A stretch of 64,000 nt of DNA from DATGKG01 sp963851325 (GTDB lineage Bacteria; Desulfobacterota; Binatia; Binatales; Binataceae). Where the stretch lies: positions 620,001 to 684,000 of the forward strand of contig CAWKOR010000001.1 in NCBI GenBank assembly GCA_963851325.1. Reading direction: 5' to 3'. A model generated the notes under the pieces. It saw only the letters and a program-made list of their open reading frames with translations. It ran no database searches and was not told the origin of the DNA. Positions 35,115-43,307 of the stretch are shown piece after piece. Each line of letters opens with the position of its first letter. Positions within the stretch are counted from its first letter, which is position 1. The position numbers and the translations under genes were made by a program.

Positions 35115-36155
35115 ATGGAAGTCGCATTCGGAATATTCGACCATCTGGAGCGCCGCGACGTACCACTGGAACAGCTCTACGAGGAACGCCTGCAGCTCCT
35201 CGAGGCCGCCGACCGCGCGGGAATCTTCTGCTATCACGTCGCCGAGCATCATGCGACGCCGCTCGGGATGGCCCCTTCGCCGAATGTGTTCCTTGCTGCG
35301 GTGGCGATGCGCACCCGCAAAATCCACATGGGCCCGTTGGTCTATCTTCTGCCTCTCTATCATCCGATGCGGCTGGTCGAGGAAATCTGCATGCTCGATA
35401 ACTTAAGCGGCGGACGCCTCGAAGTGGGGGTCGGGCGCGGCATCTCGCCGTACGAGCTCGCGCACTTCAATGTCGGCTTTTTGGAGTCGCGCGAGATTTT
35501 CGAGGAGTCACTCAAGGTGATTGTCGAGGGTCTGCGCACCCGGAAAATTTCGCACCATGGCGAACGCTACAAGTTCGCCGGCGCGCCGATCGAGCTGAGG
35601 TCCAAACAGCAACCGAATCCACCATTCTGGTACGGCGCTTCGACCCCGGACGGATTGTTGTTCGCGGCGCGCCATCGGATGCAAATCGTCACCGGAGGTC
35701 CGAACGGAATCGTCAAGGGGACTGCCATCGCATACCGCGAGCTGCTCGATAAATTTCGCGATAGCCCCGACGACCTCAACCCTCACATCAAGGAGCCGAA
35801 GGTCGGCGCGGTACGGCATTTCTTCGTGGCTGATTCGGACCAACAAGCCGAGGAAATCGCGGTACCCGCGTATCGGACTTACTACAACAACATCGTCAAA
35901 CTGTGGCGCGATTTTGGCACCGTTCCAACCCTCTTTACCGACGACCTGATGCGGGCCCGCGCAGGCGACGCGGCCATCGTCGGATCGCCGAAATCAGTGC
36001 GGGATAAGATCGCCGGCTACTTCGAGGAGAGCGGCACCAACTATCTGGTGTTATCTTTTGCGTGGGGCGGCTTGACCCACGAGCAATCGCGGCGATCGCT
36101 CGATCTGTTCGCATCAGACGTGCTACCGCATTTTGTCAAGCGCTCTGACTACTGA
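35115..36155 (+). CDS. LLM-class (luciferase-like) flavin-dependent oxidoreductase
   Basis: The 346-residue protein has the TIM-barrel pattern of bacterial luciferase-like monooxygenases: MEVAFGIFDHLERRD, EAADRAGIFCYHVAEHH, then MGPLVYLLPLYHPMRLVEEI and LEVGVGRGISPYELAHFNVG. Substrates in this class range from alkanesulfonates to F420-dependent reactions and cannot be read from sequence here. The ATG follows GAGGAG. It is probably co-transcribed with the TatD gene and the FmdB-like gene. Confidence 0.9.
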   Translation: MEVAFGIFDHLERRDVPLEQLYEERLQLLEAADRAGIFCYHVAEHHATPLGMAPSPNVFLAAVAMRTRKIHMGPLVYLLPLYHPMRLVEEICMLDNLSGGRLEVGVGRGISPYELAHFNVGFLESREIFEESLKVIVEGLRTRKISHHGERYKFAGAPIELRSKQQPNPPFWYGASTPDGLLFAARHRMQIVTGGPNGIVKGTAIAYRELLDKFRDSPDDLNPHIKEPKVGAVRHFFVADSDQQAEEIAVPAYRTYYNNIVKLWRDFGTVPTLFTDDLMRARAGDAAIVGSPKSVRDKIAGYFEESGTNYLVLSFAWGGLTHEQSRRSLDLFASDVLPHFVKRSDY

Positions 36156-36181
36156 AGTATTTGCCAAGGAAAAACTGCCCG

Positions 36182-36541
36182 ATGCCGATCTACGAATACG
36201 AATGTGCAAAGTGCCATCGACGCAGCAGCATACTCACGATGCGGGTCAGCGAAAAAATCGACGCGGTCTGCAAACATTGCGGAAGCGCCAAACTTAACCG
36301 TCTGATGTCACGCTTCGCCATGCCGAAATCGGAGGAAGCGCGGATGGAGGCGCTGAGCGATCCTTCGGCCTTTGGTGATCTGGACGAAAATGATCCCAAG
36401 AGCGTGGCCAAGGTCATGCGCAAACTGGGTAAGGAGATGGGCGACGAAGTGAACGGCCCTGAAATGGATCAGGCTATCGAGGAGCTGGAGCGCGGCGGAC
36501 CCGACGGCGGCGACGATTCATCCGGCGGCGACGATCTGTGA
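36182..36541 (+). CDS. FmdB-family zinc-ribbon protein
   Basis: The roughly 119-residue protein starts MPIYEYECAKCHRRSS with a CxxC and has a second CKHCGSAKL CxxC, the FmdB-type zinc ribbon. The rest is acidic and ends in a GDD-rich tail (GGPDGGDDSSGGDDL). ATG 36182 is chosen over a TTG seven codons upstream because the family begins MP(I/T)YEY. FmdB-like proteins were linked to amidase/formamidase regulation, but most have no proven role. The 3' end overlaps the convergent membrane-protein gene by 24 bases. Confidence 0.85.
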   Translation: MPIYEYECAKCHRRSSILTMRVSEKIDAVCKHCGSAKLNRLMSRFAMPKSEEARMEALSDPSAFGDLDENDPKSVAKVMRKLGKEMGDEVNGPEMDQAIEELERGGPDGGDDSSGGDDL

Positions 36542-36976
36542 CGCCGACGCATGCTCACTTCGATACGAGGTAACCAGCGCCACCCCCAGGCATAGCGATA
36601 CCAAAGTCAACGTCACCACCGGGCCTGCGAAGAAATACTTGCAGCTCAATCCGCCGATCAAAATTTCGCTCAGCAACAAGGTCGCGACCAGCGGCCGAGC
36701 GCGTTCTGGCTCGGTGCGAGAGAGACTGCCGAGTTGCCACATCAGCACGGCCAGGATCGCGAGGTTGACGCTGATAGTAAGACCGAAGCCCTGATAGAAG
36801 TCCCAGTGGCTGCGCGTGGTTCCCATCACGTCGAAGCGAAACGCCCGCAAGGCGTCGAATAGCGCTTGCTCCTGGGTTCCGCGCATGGCCTTATTCGGAA
36901 TGCCGCCGACGGTATGCCCGAAGGTGAAGAATGCCTGGATAATCGCCGCCACTCTCAACCAGATCCACGGCTTCAT
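36518..36976 (-). CDS. Four-TM membrane protein, LIC_13387-like
   Basis: The 152-residue protein has four hydrophobic stretches (about residues 5-22, 65-84, 98-118 and 120-138). It contains the conserved FFTFGHTVGGIP near the N-terminus and DFYQGFGLTISVNL in the middle. This arrangement is known from uncharacterised LIC_13387-type proteins. It probably sits in the inner membrane. The downstream end overlaps the FmdB gene tail-to-tail. No function is established. Confidence 0.7.
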   Translation of the reverse strand: MKPWIWLRVAAIIQAFFTFGHTVGGIPNKAMRGTQEQALFDALRAFRFDVMGTTRSHWDFYQGFGLTISVNLAILAVLMWQLGSLSRTEPERARPLVATLLLSEILIGGLSCKYFFAGPVVTLTLVSLCLGVALVTSYRSEHASASQIVAAG

Positions 36977-37028
36977 GATCTAACTTCCCTCAATAATTCA
37001 CAGCGTTGTCGGTCTCGATGCGGACAAC

Positions 37029-37463
37029 TCATTGCAGGTCCGTTTGCGCAACGTACTTTGCGAGGATGATATTCCATCCGTCGTCGTAGCCCTTGCCGAC
37101 CTTCTGCATGTTCGGCCCCTGCTCCCATCCGCGATGCTCGAGTTCGACCCGGGTGCCGGCGCCTTCGGCGATGAAGCGGATTTCGATCTCGGTTTGTCCT
37201 TCCCACTCAGGGGCTTTCCAGGTCAATGAAACCGTATGCGGCGGCTCAAATGCAGTGACGCGACCGACTTCGAATTCGGTGCCATCCGTGAAGCGCTCGA
37301 AGAACCGTCCACCGACGCGACCCTCGATGAAGATATCCTGCGCGCGTTCGCGACCGAATGAGAAACCTTGTTTGAGCGGCCACCATTTACCGATTTCCTC
37401 GGTAAACACGCGGAATGCAATTGCGGGCGGGCGTGCGACGCTGATGGATTTGCGGATCGTCAT
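37029..37463 (-). CDS. SRPBCC/AHSA1-domain protein
   Basis: The 144-residue protein is one START-like SRPBCC domain: ISVARPPAIAFRVFTEEIGK, WWPLKQG, VGGRFFERFTDGTEFEVGRV and GAGTRVELEHRGWEQ. AHSA1-like proteins of this size often sit next to ArsR-type regulators in bacteria, as here. The start overlaps the ArsR stop as ATGA. They bind hydrophobic ligands; no specific ligand is known for this one. Confidence 0.88.
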   Translation of the reverse strand: MTIRKSISVARPPAIAFRVFTEEIGKWWPLKQGFSFGRERAQDIFIEGRVGGRFFERFTDGTEFEVGRVTAFEPPHTVSLTWKAPEWEGQTEIEIRFIAEGAGTRVELEHRGWEQGPNMQKVGKGYDDGWNIILAKYVAQTDLQ

Positions 37464-37780
37464 CGATTCTCCTCCAGGTATCGTTTGAACGCGCCCAGCG
37501 CGGTGTCCCAGAAGGCCCCGACTTCTTCGAGTTTCTTGATCAGCGCCTCCACTCTTTCGCGGCCGCCCGGCGCCAGTTCGTAGATGCGCTCGCGTCCGAT
37601 TTTCTTCGCTCTGATGAGGCCGGCCTTGCCCAGCATCCGCGTATGCTTGACTACCGCGGGGCGGCTGATTGCGAAGCCCTGAGCCAGTTCACCGGCTCGA
37701 CATGGTTTATGCGCGAGGCGACGCAGCAGTTCTCTGCGGGTGGAGTCGCCGAGCGCGACAATCGTGCGATCTATCGACAT
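37460..37780 (-). CDS. ArsR-family helix-turn-helix regulator
   Basis: The 106-residue protein is a winged-helix ArsR-type regulator: TIVALGDSTRRELLRRLAHK, AGELAQGFAISRPAVVKHTR and MLGKAGLIRAKKIGRERIYE. There are no metal-binding cysteine pairs, so the metal-sensing function of true ArsR/SmtB is unlikely. It is paired with an SRPBCC gene whose start it overlaps. I chose ATG 37780, where conservation starts; an upstream in-frame extension to 37918 would run into the HigA gene and is low complexity. Confidence 0.88.
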   Translation of the reverse strand: MSIDRTIVALGDSTRRELLRRLAHKPCRAGELAQGFAISRPAVVKHTRMLGKAGLIRAKKIGRERIYELAPGGRERVEALIKKLEEVGAFWDTALGAFKRYLEENR

Positions 37781-37883
37781 CGGAGGAATATGTAACCCAA
37801 TGGTTCCGCATCTGTCAAGCTGTGTCGACGTCTCCAGAGCGCAATCGAACGCCGGCCCTCGGGTTGGCGGCCGACGGCCAGGT

Positions 37884-38192
37884 TCACGCGACGCTGCGCA
37901 AAGGCTTCGCGCGCTCAATGCGCGCCATTTCGCGGGGATTATGGGTCGCTTCCCACAGATCGATCCGGCGCTGTACGTTCAGCCAGAAATCCGGGCTGTT
38001 GCCGAACACGCGCGCCAGAATGAGCGCCGTCGCCGCCGTCACGTTGCGGCGGTCGTTGCACAGCTCGTTGACGTGCTTGCGCTGGACACCCATCGCCTCA
38101 GCCAGCGCGCCTTGGGTCAAGCCCATCGGCTGGAGGAACTCCTCCACCAGAATCTCACCGACCGTTGCCGGTTTGCGTTTGGTCGTCAGCAT
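37884..38192 (-). CDS. higA: HigA-type antitoxin
   Basis: The 102-residue protein is an XRE helix-turn-helix antitoxin of the HigA/VapI type: PATVGEILVEEFLQPMGLTQ, then GALAEAMGVQRKHVNEL and FGNSPDFWLNVQRRIDLWEA. It binds the toxin encoded immediately upstream and represses the shared promoter in the usual scheme. The gap to the toxin gene is eight bases. Toxin-first order is characteristic of higBA modules. Length and motifs are complete. Confidence 0.92.
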   Translation of the reverse strand: MLTTKRKPATVGEILVEEFLQPMGLTQGALAEAMGVQRKHVNELCNDRRNVTAATALILARVFGNSPDFWLNVQRRIDLWEATHNPREMARIERAKPLRSVA

Positions 38193-38200
38193 AGGTCACC

Positions 38201-38497
38201 TCATTTGTAACCGTGGTCGTCGAGATAGAGCGCGGACGCTTCGCCCCGATGGCGGTCCCATCGGAAGATCAGCCGCCATTGTTGATTGACCCGAATCGAA
38301 TGGAACCCGTCGAGATGGCCGCGCAACTTCTCGAAGTGGTTGCTGGGCGACATGCGCAAGTCCTGATCCGTCGTCGCGTTGTCGATCATCTGGAGCCTGC
38401 GAAACAGTGGGCTTTCGAGGCCGGTTGGGATGTTTTTCGAGCGGACATCGTCCACGAAGAAGGCACGCAGCCATGGGTCCCGAACACCGACAATCAT
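38201..38497 (-). CDS. higB: HigB/RelE-type toxin
   Basis: The 98-residue protein has the RelE/HigB mRNA-interferase pattern. The C-terminal half reads HFEKLRGHLDGFHSIRVNQQ followed by WRLIFRW, including the basic and aromatic residues that contact mRNA, and the protein ends LDDHGYK. These toxins cleave ribosome-bound mRNA. It precedes its antitoxin by eight bases. No sign of decay is seen. It lies next to the ArsR/SRPBCC pair without obvious mobile DNA. Confidence 0.9.
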   Translation of the reverse strand: MIVGVRDPWLRAFFVDDVRSKNIPTGLESPLFRRLQMIDNATTDQDLRMSPSNHFEKLRGHLDGFHSIRVNQQWRLIFRWDRHRGEASALYLDDHGYK

Positions 38498-38572
38498 TGC
38501 GCGCTACAACCGCTGACCGAGCGTACCACTCCATGGATCAATCGGCGAGAGCAAGCTCTCCGATGGAAATAT

Positions 38573-39049
38573 CTAGGATTCGATCACAATGATCGCGGCC
38601 GCTGCCATGCCGTCACCGCGGCCTAACGCGCCGAGGCCTTCCGGGCTCGAGGCCTTCACGTTGAGCAGCCTCGAATCGGCGGCTAGCGCGCGCGCGAGGT
38701 TGGTGCGCATCTGATCGAGATGCGGCGCCAGCTTCGGCTTCTGGGCGAAGATCGTCACATCGGCATTGCCCAGCTTGAAGCCGCGGTCGCCGGCGAGCTT
38801 CCAGACGATGGTGAGAAGATCGATGCTATTGGCGCCCCGGTAACGCGGATCGCTGTCGGGAAAGTGACGCCCCAAGTCACCCTCGCCGAGCGCACCGAGG
38901 ATCGCATTGGCCAGCGCATGCGCCGCGACATCGCCATCAGAATGGCCACCGAGACCGCGCTCAAAGGGAATCTCCACTCCACCAAGGATTAGCTTGCGGC
39001 CTTCCAGCAGTGGATGGAAATCGAAACCTTGACCTACGCGAATCGTCAT
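38573..39049 (-). CDS. ispF: 2-C-methyl-D-erythritol 2,4-cyclodiphosphate synthase
   Basis: The 158-residue enzyme catalyses the cyclisation step of the non-mevalonate isoprenoid pathway. The zinc ligands are visible in GFDFHPL (D-x-H) and GGHSDGDVAAHAL. GEGDLGRHFPDSD, AQKPKLAPH and KASSPEGLGALGRGDGM are typical. ATG 39049 starts MTIRVGQGFDFH; the upstream in-frame extension to 39115 is not conserved. IspD, often fused or adjacent, is absent here. The neighbours are HigB and a LapA-like gene, so it appears as a single gene. Confidence 0.95.
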   Translation of the reverse strand: MTIRVGQGFDFHPLLEGRKLILGGVEIPFERGLGGHSDGDVAAHALANAILGALGEGDLGRHFPDSDPRYRGANSIDLLTIVWKLAGDRGFKLGNADVTIFAQKPKLAPHLDQMRTNLARALAADSRLLNVKASSPEGLGALGRGDGMAAAAIIVIES

Positions 39050-39150
39050 GGTCGCGGAGGAGTCGGCATGCTGAAGGCTGGATGCTGCGTTGACATGATT
39101 ACTCTCGCTGGACAAGCTTGGGGCATACGCAGGTTGGAGGGAAGTGGGCG

Positions 39151-39402
39151 ATGCCGGCTTTTGTGAAGACTCCGAAATTCATCATCAGCACGATTTTTCT
39201 GGTGTGGCTGATTGCGGTCGTCTGGGACAATCATGCTGAACCACCGGTGAACGTTTGGTACGGACCGTTCCTTCACAGTGAGGTGCGCCTGCTCTGGATT
39301 CTGGTCAGCTCGGCGCTGTTTGGTGCGGTTGTCGCGCTCGTCATCCAATACATGTGGACTCATCGGTCCTCGAAGAACGCCTCTTCGTCGGTGGCCGCGT
39401 GA
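39151..39402 (+). CDS. LapA/DUF1049-like small membrane protein
   Basis: The 83-residue protein has two hydrophobic segments (FIISTIFLVWLIAVVW and LLWILVSSALFGAVVALVIQ) with a short loop containing PPVNVWYGPF. This matches the lipopolysaccharide-assembly LapA domain. ATG 39151 follows GGAGGGAAG; an in-frame start at 39118 is less likely. Its 3' end overlaps moeA convergently by 43 bases. In this family, LapA works with LapB in regulating LPS synthesis, but lapB is not in the window. Confidence 0.65.
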   Translation: MPAFVKTPKFIISTIFLVWLIAVVWDNHAEPPVNVWYGPFLHSEVRLLWILVSSALFGAVVALVIQYMWTHRSSKNASSSVAA

Positions 39403-40607
39403 GCATCGAGCAGCAGCGCGGTCGCGGGACTTCCGGCCTTGAGCAGGTTGTCCTCGGCGGGAGCTATCAAGAGTGCGTCGGCGCGAGAGAGGGAACTGAG
39501 AATACCCGAACCTTGATTGCCGGTCGGGGCGGCAAATAGTGCGCCATCTTTTCGCTCCAGACGCACCCGCACGAACTCGGTCAGGTGGTTGGCGGCCTTG
39601 ATATCGGTGGCGCAAACCACCCGGAGGCGCGGCAGACCCAGCTTCTGGTGGCCTCCCATCCTTCGCAGAGCAGGCCTGGCATAAAGGTAGAAGCACACCA
39701 TCGTCGAGACTGGATTTCCAGGCAATCCGAAAACCGGCCGCCCACCCATGATCCCGAATTTTAAAGGACGGCCGGGCTTTTGCGCGACGCCATGAAATAG
39801 CGTGCGCATTCCCAGCTCATCCATCACTCCTTTGACATGGTCGAACTGGCCGACCGATACCCCGCCGGTTGAGAACACCACATCGAAGCCGATTGCTTCG
39901 GAGAGTCGCTCGCGGGTGTCCTCGATGGTGTCACGCGCGATTTTCAGAATGATCGGGTCGCCTCCAGCTTCGATGATCGCGGCGGCGAGCGCGTATGCGC
40001 TGGAGTTCACGATTTGCGCGCCGGTCGGAACCTGGTCGACATCGACCAGCTCGTCGCCAGTCGCCACAATCGCCACTCGCGGTCTTCGATAGACATCGAG
40101 CATCGCGCGATTGAGTGAGGCAAGCATCCCGAGATCGGAGGCGCTCAGCATTTTACCGATGCTCATCACCAGCTCGCCTTCACGAAGGTCTTCGCCACGT
40201 GGGCGAATGAACGCGCGTGGCTCCGCGGCGGCGAGTATCTCGACTTTTGAATCAGCGCCGCGAGTGCGTTCCACCTGAACGATCGCGTCGGCACCCGCGG
40301 CAATCGGCGCCCCGGTCATGGTGCGGATGGCGGTGCCGGTTTCGACGCGACGCTTCGGCACCGTCCCCGCGCCGACCGTTTCTATGACCGTGAGGGAAAC
40401 CGGATTGGCCTCGCTGGCCGAGACGATGTCGGCGGCGCGAAGCGCGTAGCCATCCATTGCAGAGTTGTCGAATCCGGGAATATCGCGCGGAGAACGGATC
40501 TCCTCGGCCAGCACGCGACCGAGCCCAGCCAGAATCGAAACGCGCTCGCTACCAAGTGGAGCGACATTTTCGAGTACAACTCGTAAGGCTTCGTCGGCGG
40601 AGGTCAT
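39360..40607 (-). CDS. moeA: Molybdopterin molybdotransferase
   Basis: The 415-residue MoeA inserts molybdenum into molybdopterin. Visible motifs are DIPGFDNSAMDGYALR (the catalytic-region aspartates), TGAPIAAGADAIVQVE, IVATGDELV, FSTGGVSVGQFDH and GLPGNPVSTMVCFYL. Length is normal. The enzyme serves oxidoreductases elsewhere in the genome; no other moa or mog gene is present. An apparent terminator separates it from the clpP gene behind it. Confidence 0.95.
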   Translation of the reverse strand: MTSADEALRVVLENVAPLGSERVSILAGLGRVLAEEIRSPRDIPGFDNSAMDGYALRAADIVSASEANPVSLTVIETVGAGTVPKRRVETGTAIRTMTGAPIAAGADAIVQVERTRGADSKVEILAAAEPRAFIRPRGEDLREGELVMSIGKMLSASDLGMLASLNRAMLDVYRRPRVAIVATGDELVDVDQVPTGAQIVNSSAYALAAAIIEAGGDPIILKIARDTIEDTRERLSEAIGFDVVFSTGGVSVGQFDHVKGVMDELGMRTLFHGVAQKPGRPLKFGIMGGRPVFGLPGNPVSTMVCFYLYARPALRRMGGHQKLGLPRLRVVCATDIKAANHLTEFVRVRLERKDGALFAAPTGNQGSGILSSLSRADALLIAPAEDNLLKAGSPATALLLDAHAATDEEAFFEDR

Positions 40608-40640
40608 AGCTATCGGGAAGCATACGCACCGGAGGCGAAA

Positions 40641-40671
40641 GAAAAAAGGCGCAGCAAGGTGCCGCGCCTTT
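40641..40671 (-). terminator. Rho-independent terminator after clpP
   Basis: On the minus strand, AAAGGCGCGGCA pairs with TGCTGCGCCTTT around CCT, with one G-T pair, and the 3' arm runs into TTTTTTC. It lies just beyond the clpP stop codon and before moeA, fitting termination of clpP transcription. Confidence 0.8.
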
Positions 40672-40693
40672 AGCAGATTCTATCGACTGCTGA

Positions 40694-41302
40694 TCAGGGC
40701 GTGACCAGTTTGGCCGACCGCCCAGTTATGACCTCATCGATGAGGCCGTATTCGACCGCTTGCGAGGCGCTCATGAAGTTATCGCGATCGGTATCTTTCT
40801 CGATTTGCTTCACGGTTTTGCCGGTGTGACGCGCCAGTACCTCGTTGAGGATTTCCTTCTGGCGCAGCGCTTCGCGCGCCTGGATTTCGATATCGGCCGC
40901 CTGGCCCTCGAATCCGCCTGACAACTGATGAATCAGGATGCGCGCGTGAGGCAACGCATAGCGACGGCCCTTGGCGCCCGCCGCGAGCAGAAACGAACCC
41001 ATGCTGGCGGCCTGGCCGACGCAGAGGGTGGAAACCGGCGGCTTCACGAACTGCATGGTGTCGTAAATCGCGAGGCCTGCGGTTACCGAACCACCCGGCG
41101 AATTTATATACATGTTCACTTCTTTTTCGGGATCCTCAGACTCGAGGAAAAGAAGCTGCGCTGTGATCACGTTAGCGAGGTCGTCGGTCACGGTGCCGCC
41201 CAGAAAAACGATCCGGTCCTTCAGCAACCGGGAGTAGATATCATACGAGCGTTCGCCACGGCCGGTCTGTTCAACGACATATGGAATGAGGATGCTGCTC
41301 AT
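40694..41302 (-). CDS. clpP: ATP-dependent Clp protease proteolytic subunit
   Basis: The 202-residue ClpP has the full catalytic triad: S100 in VGQAASMGSFLL, H125 in LIHQLSGG, and D174 in KDTDRDNFM. The N-terminus IPYVVEQTGRGERSYDIYSR is the usual propeptide/handle boundary. It forms the tetradecameric chamber that works with ClpX or ClpA. No clpX or tig is adjacent, unlike in many genomes. Its start is divergent from the cupredoxin gene with little or no room between. Confidence 0.97.
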   Translation of the reverse strand: MSSILIPYVVEQTGRGERSYDIYSRLLKDRIVFLGGTVTDDLANVITAQLLFLESEDPEKEVNMYINSPGGSVTAGLAIYDTMQFVKPPVSTLCVGQAASMGSFLLAAGAKGRRYALPHARILIHQLSGGFEGQAADIEIQAREALRQKEILNEVLARHTGKTVKQIEKDTDRDNFMSASQAVEYGLIDEVITGRSAKLVTP

Positions 41303-41339
41303 GTTTCAAACTTACTCCGCTCAGGCACTTCGGTCGAGA

Positions 41340-41867
41340 ATGCAACGAGCAGTTCGCCGACGTTCGCGCCGGATTTCACTGCTTCCGGTGATGGGGCTGC
41401 TCCTGGCGGTATCCGCCGGAAGTGCATTCGCAACATCGGCCCCCGAGCGCGAGAAGAACAACTACTACCTGCCGGGCAAGGACCAGGCTCAGCTGGTGAG
41501 TGTGTCGACCTCGGGCCAGGCAGAGGCAGAAATAATCGTCCTGACCGAAGGCATCGCCACAAAAGAGATCGGCCCGAAGGACACCATCGCGAAATTCGGC
41601 GAGGTGTATGCCTTCGCTCCATCGTTCATCGCGGTGCGCAAGGACCAGCCGACCCGGCTAACGTTCTGGAATCTACAGGGCGACGACGATCATGACTTCA
41701 TGCTCGCCGACCCGCAGCTTAACGTGCTCATGCACGTCAAACTAAAGCCGCTGTCGAAGAACTCCTGGACATTCACTTTTCACCAAGAGGGCCTGTTCGC
41801 CTTTTACTGCGCGCAGCACCAGCCTGAGATGAACGGACAGATCCTGGTGTTGCCGGCCGGCAAATAA
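41340..41867 (+). CDS. Secreted cupredoxin-like copper protein
   Basis: The roughly 175-residue precursor has a strongly basic n-region followed by SLLPVMGLLLAVSAGSAFA, a cleavable signal peptide (possible site AFA-TSA). The mature domain ends with DHDFMLADPQLN and FYCAQHQPEMNGQIL, giving the H...C-x2-H-x3-M ligand set of type-1 copper proteins such as plastocyanin and azurin. It is therefore a periplasmic electron carrier. The start codon is uncertain: earlier in-frame starts at 41286 and 41301 would overlap clpP. Confidence 0.8.
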   Translation: MQRAVRRRSRRISLLPVMGLLLAVSAGSAFATSAPEREKNNYYLPGKDQAQLVSVSTSGQAEAEIIVLTEGIATKEIGPKDTIAKFGEVYAFAPSFIAVRKDQPTRLTFWNLQGDDDHDFMLADPQLNVLMHVKLKPLSKNSWTFTFHQEGLFAFYCAQHQPEMNGQILVLPAGK

Positions 41868-43304
41868 TCACGCGATTTGAGCGATAGCTTTGCGAAGGCG
41901 AGCGACTGTCCGCTCGCGCCCCAGCACTGCGATTACCTCGTAGATACCAGGGCTCACAGTACCGCCGGTCAGCGCGACGCGAACCGGCTGCGCGAGCTGG
42001 CCCAGCTTCATTTCGTAGCGGGTCAGAACGCCTTCGAAAATGGTCTGGATCGCGGGCTCCGAAAACTCGCTTCCGGTCTTGGAGAATTCATCCGCAAGTG
42101 CGGCGAGTTGCTCCTTCACTTCCGGCTTAAGGAACTTCGCCGCCGCCTTGGGATCGATATCGATGTCGTCGCGAAGATAAAACTTTGCGAAATCGACCAG
42201 CTCGACCAGCGTTTTGGCGCGCTCCTTGAGAGTCGCGACCATCTTTTCCAGCCATGCATCGTCGCCTGGGATCGGATAGCCGGCCTTGGCGATGAACGGC
42301 TTCACCTCCTGCGCGAGTTTCGCGTTCGGCCGCTCCTTCAAGTAGTGGAAGTTGAGCCACAGCAGTTTTTCGGCATTGAAGATGCCTGGCGAAGTACCGC
42401 AAGCCTCGAAGCCGAAATAGTCAATGAGCTCCTGCTTAGAAAAAATTTCCTGATCGCCGTGCGACCAACCCAATCGCGCGAGGTAGTTCAGCATCGCCTC
42501 AGGAAAATATCCCATCTCGCGATACGCACTGACCGAGGTCGCACCGTGTCGCTTGGAAAGCTTGCCGCCATCAGGCCCCATCACCTGTGGCAGATGCGCG
42601 AAGGCGGGCGGCTCGTAACCAAGCGCGCGAAACATCTGAATCTGGCGAGGCGTGTTGGGCACATGGTCATCGCCGCGCACGACGTGGGTGATTTTGAAAT
42701 CCACTTCGTCGAGCACGGTGCAGAAGTTGTAAGTCGGACCACCATCGGAACGCAGGATGACCAAGTCATCCAGCTCCGAGTTCTCGAAGACTGTGCGCCC
42801 GCGAACGATATCCTCGAAGACCGTCTGTCCTTCGTTAGGCGAGCGAAAACGAATCACATAGTTGCGTCCGGCCTTGCGATCCGGCAGCTCGATGTCAGGA
42901 AGGAACGGCTTCTCGCGGCAGGTGCCATCGTAGCCAGGCTTACGATGCTCGCGCTCGGCCGCCTTGCGTTTCGCGTCGAGCTCCTCAGATGTGCAATAGC
43001 AGGGATAGGCGTTGCCTTCGCGAAGCAGTTGGCGCGCCGCCTCGCGATAGCGATCCATCCGATTCGACTCGAAGTAGCGCGGATCCGGCGGGCCTTCATC
43101 CCATTCCATCCCCAGCCACTTGAGATCGACGAGAATTTCTTCCAGCGATTCTTTGGTTGAGCGCTCCCGATCGGTGTCATCGATGCGCAGGATGAAGGTG
43201 CCTTTGGTGTGGCGCGCATATAGGTACGCGAACAGTCCCGAGCGGACGTTACCGATGTGCAGCGAGCCGGTCGGGCTCGGCGCGAAGCGGGTGCGAACGG
43301 TCAC
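41868..43304 (-). CDS. gltX: Glutamyl-tRNA synthetase
   Basis: The 478-residue class I synthetase charges tRNA-Glu. It has the HIGH-type FAPSPTGSLHIGNVRSGLF and the KMSKS-type GGKLSKRHGATSV, with the C-terminal anticodon-binding domain present. The GTG start is three bases after the guaA stop on the same strand. It is the last gene of the long minus-strand run from nifS. The cysteines CYCTSEELDAKRK in the connecting domain are typical of zinc-containing forms. Length is normal. Confidence 0.96.
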   Translation of the reverse strand: MTVRTRFAPSPTGSLHIGNVRSGLFAYLYARHTKGTFILRIDDTDRERSTKESLEEILVDLKWLGMEWDEGPPDPRYFESNRMDRYREAARQLLREGNAYPCYCTSEELDAKRKAAEREHRKPGYDGTCREKPFLPDIELPDRKAGRNYVIRFRSPNEGQTVFEDIVRGRTVFENSELDDLVILRSDGGPTYNFCTVLDEVDFKITHVVRGDDHVPNTPRQIQMFRALGYEPPAFAHLPQVMGPDGGKLSKRHGATSVSAYREMGYFPEAMLNYLARLGWSHGDQEIFSKQELIDYFGFEACGTSPGIFNAEKLLWLNFHYLKERPNAKLAQEVKPFIAKAGYPIPGDDAWLEKMVATLKERAKTLVELVDFAKFYLRDDIDIDPKAAAKFLKPEVKEQLAALADEFSKTGSEFSEPAIQTIFEGVLTRYEMKLGQLAQPVRVALTGGTVSPGIYEVIAVLGRERTVARLRKAIAQIA

Positions 43305-43307
43305 AAC

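Noticed and set aside
41877..43160. A 427-codon open frame antisense to gltX
   Set aside because: gltX has full HIGH and KMSKS motifs on the other strand, and the antisense frame has no motif.
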